DNA from: Flaccisagitta enflata
Lineage: Eukaryota; Chaetognatha; Sagittoidea; Aphragmophora
Assembly: GCA_965153355.1 (NCBI GenBank)
Contig: OZ231127.1
Span: 91,512,001-91,576,000, forward strand
Length of the DNA stretch: 64,000 nt
Direction: 5' to 3'
Shown: positions 57,877-64,000 of the stretch, in pieces
How the letters are laid out: the number at the start of each line of letters is the position of its first letter
Position numbering within the stretch: position 1 is the first letter of the stretch
Program-made: the position numbers and the translations under genes
Notes under the pieces: generated by a model
Databases searched by the model: none
What the model was told of the DNA's origin: nothing
The model's input: only the letters and a program-made list of their open reading frames with translations

Positions 57877-58067
57877 AACAAGGCCGGATACACGGCTACC
57901 CCAGTCGCGTGCGGGTGGGCAGGGGCCGTATTTGAGGTCACTTGATAATTTGGGCAGGATCAGTGAGGCCAAAGACCGCTTAAACCTCAAATAAGTAAAG
58001 TGTGACGGACCGACGGACGGACCGACGGACCGACAAAGCGGGGTGCAGAGTCGCGTAGCACGCGACT
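57877..58067 (+). mobile_element. Hairpin-ended element, subtype B (B4)
   Basis: AACAAGGCCGGATACACGGC, CAGTCGCGTGCGGGTGGGC, GTATTTGAGGTCACTTGAT, GGCCAAAGACCGC, a GACGGACC block, GACAAAGCGGGGTGCAGAG, and the hairpin AGTCGCGTAGCACGCGACT. All parts are present. 191 bp, non-coding. Confidence 0.85.
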
Positions 58068-58274
58068 TATAAAAGGGCATCTTAAAAGACATTTTTTTGT
58101 TCAACATTTTTGGCAACAATGGCAAGTGCTAAAAATTGGAAAGACAAGCAATGATACTGATGACGCGTGACAGCGAAATTGGTTTCTGGTGAACACGCAA
58201 AGGAAATATAAAAAAAAACGAAACCACGGGATTATGCAAAATGAAAATATCAACGCAATGCGCGTGCATGACAG

Positions 58275-58276
<2 letters not shown>

Positions 58277-58371
<95 letters not shown>

Positions 58372-58455
58372 CAGAGAGAGACAGAGAGACAGAGAGACAG
58401 AGAGACAGAGAGACAGACAGACAGAGAGAGACAGAGAGAGACAGACAGACAGAAA
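58277..58455. repeat. (GA)n passing into (GACA)n variants
   Basis: About 75 bp of GA then mixed GACAGA units. Confidence 0.95.
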
Positions 58456-58721
58456 CAGAGGTAGAGACAATGAAAACCGTTATCGAAATGAGATGAAGGG
58501 GAAAAAATAACAATCCTCTTACTTTTTTTCCTTTTATTTAGTTTGCAGTACTCTTTTTCTTAGTTTTGCCTTTTTTCTTTCTGACATAGGCTTTTGTCAG
58601 GCAAGCCTGATATGTGCGTGTGAGACTAGACAGGTCAGAGCGATTGAACAATATTGTTCCATCCTTACAACAATCTTTTTAACTAACAACCTCTAGAAGT
58701 AGGAACAATGAAAACGATGGA

Positions 58722-58771
58722 TGGACGGACGGACGGACGGAAGGACGGACGGACGGACGGACGAATGGACA
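58722..58771. repeat. (GGAC)n tetranucleotide array
   Basis: GATGGACGGACGGACGG-type units with one GGAA; the same motif as inside the foldback elements, but no arms are visible here. Confidence 0.85.
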
Positions 58772-58889
58772 GACCTTAGAACACACCCTCCTATATTGTT
58801 CTTCAGTAAGCAACTTACAATCTTATAAACTGCAAATGTGAAAAAGAAATGTGCGTAACGGACAGACCAAACAAGTTTGACTGGGAGTT

Positions 58890-58945
58890 GCGTGCGCGTG
58901 CGAGTGCGAGTGCGTGCGAGTGCGAGCGCGTGAGCACGTGCACGC
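58890..58945. repeat. (GTGCGA)n-like GC-rich array
   Basis: GTTGCGTGCGCGTGCGAGTG and CACGTGCACGCGAGCTATAA. The final CACGCGAGCT may be a decayed hairpin of the hairpin-ended elements. Confidence 0.6.
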
Positions 58946-59188
58946 GAGCTATAAATCGAAAACCTTGAGAGAAAGAACCCTGATGGAATATTGTTTTGGG
59001 AAATGAAAAAAAATGAGAGAGAGAGAGAGAGAAAAAAGATGAAATTAAAAAAATGAGAGAAAAAAATTTGAAGGAAAAAACGCGAGAAAAAAAAAATTCT
59101 GTGAGCGGAAATTTTTATTTTTTATTCCTCCTTTTTTTATATTTTTCCAGAGAGCACCGAAATGAAAAAAAAAGGAAAGGAGAAAAAA

Positions 59189-59555
<367 letters not shown>

Positions 59556-59601
59556 ATGGACGAGGTAAGGAAAAATAGTGAAGGGAATAAAACAACGCAC
59601 G

Positions 59602-59662
59602 TCGCTGCACGTTGAAGCGCGCTTGTGCACGTTGTTGCACGTTGTTGCACGTTGTTGCACGT
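59602..59662. repeat. 10-bp GTTGTTGCAC minisatellite
   Basis: GCACGTTGTT-type units, the last four perfect, earlier ones diverged (GCACGTCGCT, GCACGTTGAA). Confidence 0.88.
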
Positions 59663-59899
59663 TCTTTTCTTTCCCTTTTTTCCTACGTCCTAAGATGGAA
59701 AAGAAGGCGCTAGGAAAAGAGAGAGGGGACTATTTTTTTTACTTGTATTTCTTTGGTATATCATTTTATATGTACCCTTTCTGCCTTAGATGACCGAATG
59801 ATATTTGAAAAATGAAGGCAACAGATTTGTTTTTTGCTTGCCTTGTAACTCCCTATCATAGGAAGAATTGGTGAGGAGGAGGTTGATGGCTTTTTAGAG

Positions 59900-60240
59900 A
59901 ACAAGGCCATTACCTATAAGTCGCGTGCGGGACATAAATAGATAAGGATGACTCAAATTGACTTACAATGACTTAAGATGACTTAAAATGATTAAAAAAG
60001 ACATAAAATGGTGTTAGATGAATTATATGACTAAATTGCTCAAATTGACTTAAGTGACTTAATATAACTTAAAATGACTTAAAATGACTTACAATGACTT
60101 AGAATGACTAAGAATGACTTAGAATGACTAAAAATGACCAAAGATGCCTAAGAATAGCCCAAAGTAATAAAAAAAGTAAAGTTTGACCGACGGACGGACG
60201 GACAGACAAAGCGGGTTGTAGAGTCGCGTGCACGCGACTA
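59900..60240 (+). mobile_element. Hairpin-ended element, subtype C, expanded array (C3)
   Basis: AACAAGGCCATTACCTATAA, AAGTCGCGTGCGGGAC, some twenty TGACTTA/TGACTAA-type units of 7-10 bp (about 59945-60140), a GACGGACGG block, GACAAAGCGGGTTGTAGAG, then the perfect palindrome AGTCGCGTGCACGCGACT. Largest member seen because of the array. Confidence 0.82.
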
Positions 60241-62107
60241 AAAAGTAAAGAAAGTCCAATCCCGGACAGGCTGTAACAAACATACGAATAGACCTGGAAG
60301 TGATTTTTTTTCTGTGGTAAGATAACAAAAAGGTCAAGAAGAACATGGGGAACCAGAAGAACAAGAAGAACGAGAAGAATAAGAAGAACAAGAAGAACGA
60401 GAAAAACAAGAAGTACAATAAGGGAGGAAAAAACCTCAAAATTCCCGAGATATTACTGATGAGTCCGTAGAGAAACAAAATTCAAAGTAAGAAGAGAATT
60501 TCTTTTCTTTAAGTAGAAACTGGCATGAAATCTAGCAGGATATAGTTTGTTCCTCCCTTTGAATCTTGTTCCATATTTTCCGTTTTTCATCTTTTTTACT
60601 TGGAAATGTAAAAGTAAAAATGAGCGCCGGACGATCGGAAAGAAAGCAAAAAAGGCGCCGGCCGGGAAAAAAAAAGAGGGGAGGCCGAGCCGGCCGAGCA
60701 AAAAGAAGAAGAAGGCCGAGAGCCGGCCGGGCTCAAGATGAAGATGAAGAGGAAACTGAGAGAGAGGGAAGAAAAAATGGGCCAATTTTGTGGAGGGCGG
60801 GGGAGGGAGAAAAAAAAGACAGGAGGAAAAAAGAAAGAAAGTAAAAAAGATTGGACCTAGATTCATTCGTTTCATCTACAACGGGTTTTTCCTCTCCTAC
60901 CTTTTTTCTGTTCAATTCTTTTTTTCTGGGCCATTTTTGTTTTGTTTTTTTTTCTCTTTTTTTTCTCTTTCTCTCTTACTGAAACAGACATCTAAGGGAA
61001 AATGTGGCAAACAAGAACTGCTTTTTTTTCTTTCTTTTTTTTTTTTGCTTTCAGCGCTGTTTTGTTTTGAGTTGACAATTCTTTTTTTTTTTCGGATAAG
61101 ATTATCATTATCAATTCTTTTATCATTATCAATTTATAAATGTTTTTGTCATTTTTTTAGCAAAGGGAGAAAAATGGCACCTGTCAGCGGGACTTATTTC
61201 TTGATGGAAAACAAAACATTTTTCTATCTTCTTTTCCTCTTTTATTCCTTCACCCTTATCATCTAACACATCCGAGGAAAAAAAACGGCGAGACAACACA
61301 CAACCCATAATTTGAAGGTAGGTAGGAATAGAAAAAAATGGCGAACGAATTAAAAATGATTTGCATAGAAAAAAAAAGAATCAGCAGCTGTCATTTTGTA
61401 CCGAAAGAGAATAGAAAACATCACAGTTCAGGCGTGTTTTTTTCTGTTGTTTTTTTTTTCTTGTAATCTTTTTTTCTCTGGCACAGCATCATGTGGTTTC
61501 CGCGACACACATGGAATGGAGGAAAGGAAAAAAATGGAGGAAAAAAAGAGAATCATAAAAAACACATCGAGTTTTTTTTTTCTCTTCTGTTTGTGAGGGA
61601 AAACGCGCAATTTTTTCTCCCTTCCTCCGTTTTTTTACCTCCTCCGCATCTTCCAGGAAGAATCTCTTCCTCCCCTTCCTCCATTTCCTCCTCCTCCTCC
61701 ACCATAACAACCTTCTCTTCTTTCTCATTTTGTTCTCTTCCTCCACATCCTCCATTCTCCTCCACAGGTCACCTCCTCTTCTTCCTAGACCACCTCCTCT
61801 TCTTCCTAGAAGATCTCCATTTTTTCCTCCTCTTCTTCATTTGCTTCTTCATCCTCTTTCCTTCTCCCAGGCGATTTTCTTTCCAGCTTTCTTTGATTCC
61901 AGAACGACGCAAAAACAATTTGAAGGAGGTGAAAAAGGAAAGGAAAGAAGAAACAAGGGGAAAAGAGAGAGTAAAGAAAAAAATAAAGTAAAGAATAATG
62001 AAGGAATGAAGGAAAAAAAAGGAAGTAAGGAAAGAAATCAACAAATGAAATAAAAGGAACAACAAATGGGTAGAAAAGCCAGAAGGAAAGGCAGGGGTGA
62101 TGAAGCG
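60241..62107. other. Unassigned purine- and pyrimidine-rich sequence
   Basis: Contains AAGAAC hexamers (60355-60412), a GGCCGG-rich patch at 60650-60735 (compare the 41-bp array at 9871) and C/T-rich DNA at 61620-61870. No gene motif despite several open frames. Confidence 0.4.
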
Positions 62108-62230
62108 AAAGACAAAGTAAAAAGATGAAAATGAAAGGAAATTGGTTGATTCTTGGAAGGGAGAATAAAATTCATTTACAAATAAAAGAAAGAAAGAAAG
62201 GAAGAACGAGAGAAAGATAGAAAGATAGAT

Positions 62231-62265
<35 letters not shown>

Positions 62266-62520
62266 ACGAGAGAAAGATAGAAAGATAGATAGAAAGACAA
62301 AGTAAAAAGATGAAATTAAAGGAGAAGATGAAAGGAAATTGGTTGATTCTTGGAAGGGAGAATAAAATTCATTTACAAATAAAAGAAAGATAGAAAGATA
62401 GATAGAAAGACAAAGTAAAAAGATGAAATTAAAGGAGAAGATGAAAGGAAATTGGTTGATTCTTGGAAGGGAGAATAAAATTCATTTACAAATAAAAGAA
62501 AGAAAGAAAGGAAGAACGAG
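62108..62520. repeat. About 113-bp minisatellite, three copies, with embedded GATA/GAAA
   Basis: GACAAAGTAAAAAGATGAAA starts copies near 62110, 62296 and 62409. Each has GGAAATTGGTTGATTCTTGG and ATTCATTTACAAATAAAAG. The first period is lengthened by about 72 bp of (GATA)n/(GAAA)n. Confidence 0.92.
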
Positions 62521-62522
62521 AG

Positions 62523-62528
62523 AAAGAT

Positions 62529-62575
<47 letters not shown>

Positions 62576-62579
62576 AATA

Positions 62580-62659
<80 letters not shown>

Positions 62660-62660
62660 A
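62523..62660. repeat. (GAAA)n microsatellite
   Basis: About 135 bp of GAAA growing out of the end of the 113-bp repeat. Confidence 0.95.
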
Positions 62661-62749
62661 TGAAAGAACGAAAGAATAAATGAGAGAGAGGCGTCAAAGG
62701 CGCCAAAAAGACGATGAAGGTTGAGTAGGCAGGTAGGAGGTAAGGTCAT

Positions 62750-62783
62750 GTGGGCAGTGTGGGCAGTGTGGGCAATGTGGGCA
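62750..62783. repeat. 10-bp GTGTGGGCAG repeat
   Basis: Three to four units. The following 370 bp hold nothing I recognise. Confidence 0.8.
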
Positions 62784-63154
62784 CTGAACAGCGTAGGAAG
62801 ATTGTCAATGAGTAATGTTTGGGAGGGGGGAGCTGAATGGCTAAAAGTAGAAAGAGAGCGTGAAATAAAGAAAAAAAAAGACAAGAGATGGTGAAAAAGT
62901 GGAGGTCTTGAAGATGATTTTACGAGGAAGGATGGCAGGAACTAATCGCATGGCAGGCAAGATCAAGAAATGCCACACGTATTTATAAATAAGACGCACT
63001 TTTGAATAGCTTATTGTGGCAACAAATTTCAATAAAACCTTTTGAAATTTTAGACCATTGGAAAGTCCGTTGAAAATTTTTTTATTTGGTTATTTTGGTA
63101 TTTCTACCTTTTTTGTTTGGAAATGGCATTGATTTAAATGAAAACTTCGCATTT

Positions 63155-63279
63155 TTAGGTGCGACAAAGCACCTCTATAACTGGCTGTGTCCGTCGGTCG
63201 GTCGGTTGGTCTGTTGGTCGTGTAACGCATTCGTTCGACGATCAAAATGTCGCACCTTTTTGGCCTACTTGACCATGTT
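63155..63279 (-). mobile_element. Hairpin-ended element, subtype A (A2)
   Basis: Nearly identical to A1 at the ends: GGTGCGACAAAGCACCTC, ATAACTGGCTGTGTCCGTCGG, AACGCATTCGTTCGACG, GTCGCACC. The tetranucleotide block is shorter than in A1 and the AACAAGGCC end is altered to AACATGGTC. Confidence 0.65.
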
Positions 63280-63575
63280 ATTTTCACAATCCTTATGTAA
63301 AAAATGCATTTTAGCAAAATAGAGCTTCTCTTTGGAAGGCTCTAGCTCCTAAACCGTTTGAACAGACCTAGGATTGGTCTAGATTGAAAGATTGTTGAAA
63401 ATCTATAAAGATCTTTTATTCATTTTTTGTATCTGTTTTATTGATGAAATAAGTGCGTCTTTTTTTATACGCGTGGTAAGATTTTGTTTTTCGTTTAGCC
63501 CTTGTTTTGTTTGACCCCATGATTGGACCAGCTTTGGTGATTTGGCGAGTCGAGAGTAATGTTTGAATAGTTGGT
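63280..63575. other. Unassigned sequence
   Basis: Unique AT-rich spacer between two hairpin-ended elements. Confidence 0.4.
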
Positions 63576-63790
63576 AACAAGGCCGGATACACGGCTACCT
63601 TAGTCGCGTGCGGGTGGGCAGGGGCAGTATTTGAGTTACTAAAGCACTTGGGCAAGTGCGGTGAGGCCAAAGACCGCAAAAACATAAAAAAAGTAAAATG
63701 GGGACCGACCGACCAACCAACCGACCGACCGACCGACCGACCGACCGACCGACGGACAAAGCGGTTTGTAGAGTCGCGTGCACGCGACTA
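63576..63790 (+). mobile_element. Hairpin-ended element, subtype B (B5)
   Basis: AACAAGGCCGGATACACGGC, AGTCGCGTGCGGGTGGGCAG, GGCCAAAGACCGCAAAAAC, a long GACC/AACC block (63704-63752), GACAAAGCGGTTTGTAGAG, the perfect palindrome AGTCGCGTGCACGCGACT, then AAAA. Best-preserved subtype B copy. To the window end no other feature is seen. Confidence 0.87.
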
Positions 63791-64000
63791 AAAAGCTACT
63801 GCAGCATTTTTTTCGTCTAGTCATGTCATTCCCTCTCCAGGGAGCTTTTGATGTATGATGGATCGAAGAATTCGCGTCTTTGATAATTCCATGGATGATT
63901 AGGTTAGGGATTATGAATTGCACATTCATATCTGTCGCAGAAGATGAGGGCGTATCACAGATCCACAAGAAGAATGATATGGGAATATATGCCGATGCAC

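Noticed and set aside
60566-60844. Arg/Lys-rich frame resembling a nuclear basic protein
   Set aside because: Composition follows the GGCCGG and polypurine patches; no homologous motif.

Overview
This is a stretch of metazoan-like nuclear DNA, probably from a marine invertebrate. I infer this from the lack of compact genes, the extreme load of simple repeats, the many short non-autonomous DNA elements and a full-length non-LTR retrotransposon whose first ORF carries an esterase-like domain. I cannot name the species. I see no host protein gene with recognisable domains, no tRNA or rRNA, and no prokaryotic signals. Most long open frames are translations of (TC)n, (GAA)n, (AC)n or minisatellite DNA, often open on both strands at once, so they are not reported as genes.

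Layout: 0-12 kb is AT-rich filler broken by (TC)n, (TG)n and (GAAA)n tracts, one foldback-type element (3853-4368), a likely LINE 3' stub (about 8830-9222), a 41-bp GGCCGG minisatellite (9871-10105) and a MITE-like element (10993-11542). 12-19 kb holds three more members of the foldback family, with near-perfect inverted arms around 20-21 bp tandem arrays. 19-26 kb is mixed simple repeats with dispersed elements that end in a hairpin, plus a TA-flanked MITE (25002-25340). 26.6-32.4 kb is the only real coding unit: a complete LINE with ORF1 (SAP-like N terminus, coiled coil, SGNH-like esterase) and ORF2 (APE endonuclease, reverse transcriptase, CCHC finger). It lies between two (TC)n tracts in the same orientation and is almost certainly an insertion into a (TC)n microsatellite. 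33-50 kb holds several minisatellites, four copies of a GGGCGTTTCTAGT-ended element (one carrying a nested MITE at a TA site), and another foldback copy with perfect 35-bp inner arms. 50-64 kb is polypurine/polypyrimidine DNA, minisatellites and further hairpin-ended elements.

ORF1 and ORF2 of the LINE are in the same frame and separated by one UGA. No AUG precedes the endonuclease catalytic Asn, so ORF2 needs readthrough or non-AUG/reinitiation, unless the UGA is a recent CGA-to-TGA decay of a single polyprotein.

Two non-autonomous superfamilies look worth describing. The first (at least ten copies) begins AACAAGGCC, carries a variable (GACC/AACC)n block and ends in a hairpin plus CTAA. Its two subtypes have different hairpin stems, each matched by a complementary motif near that subtype's own opposite end. 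The second (five clear copies and one decayed) has the fixed order GC-rich hairpin arm, GACGT(CCGT)n, poly-C, 20-21 bp array, inverted arm. All repeat calls were made by eye; nothing was aligned or searched.
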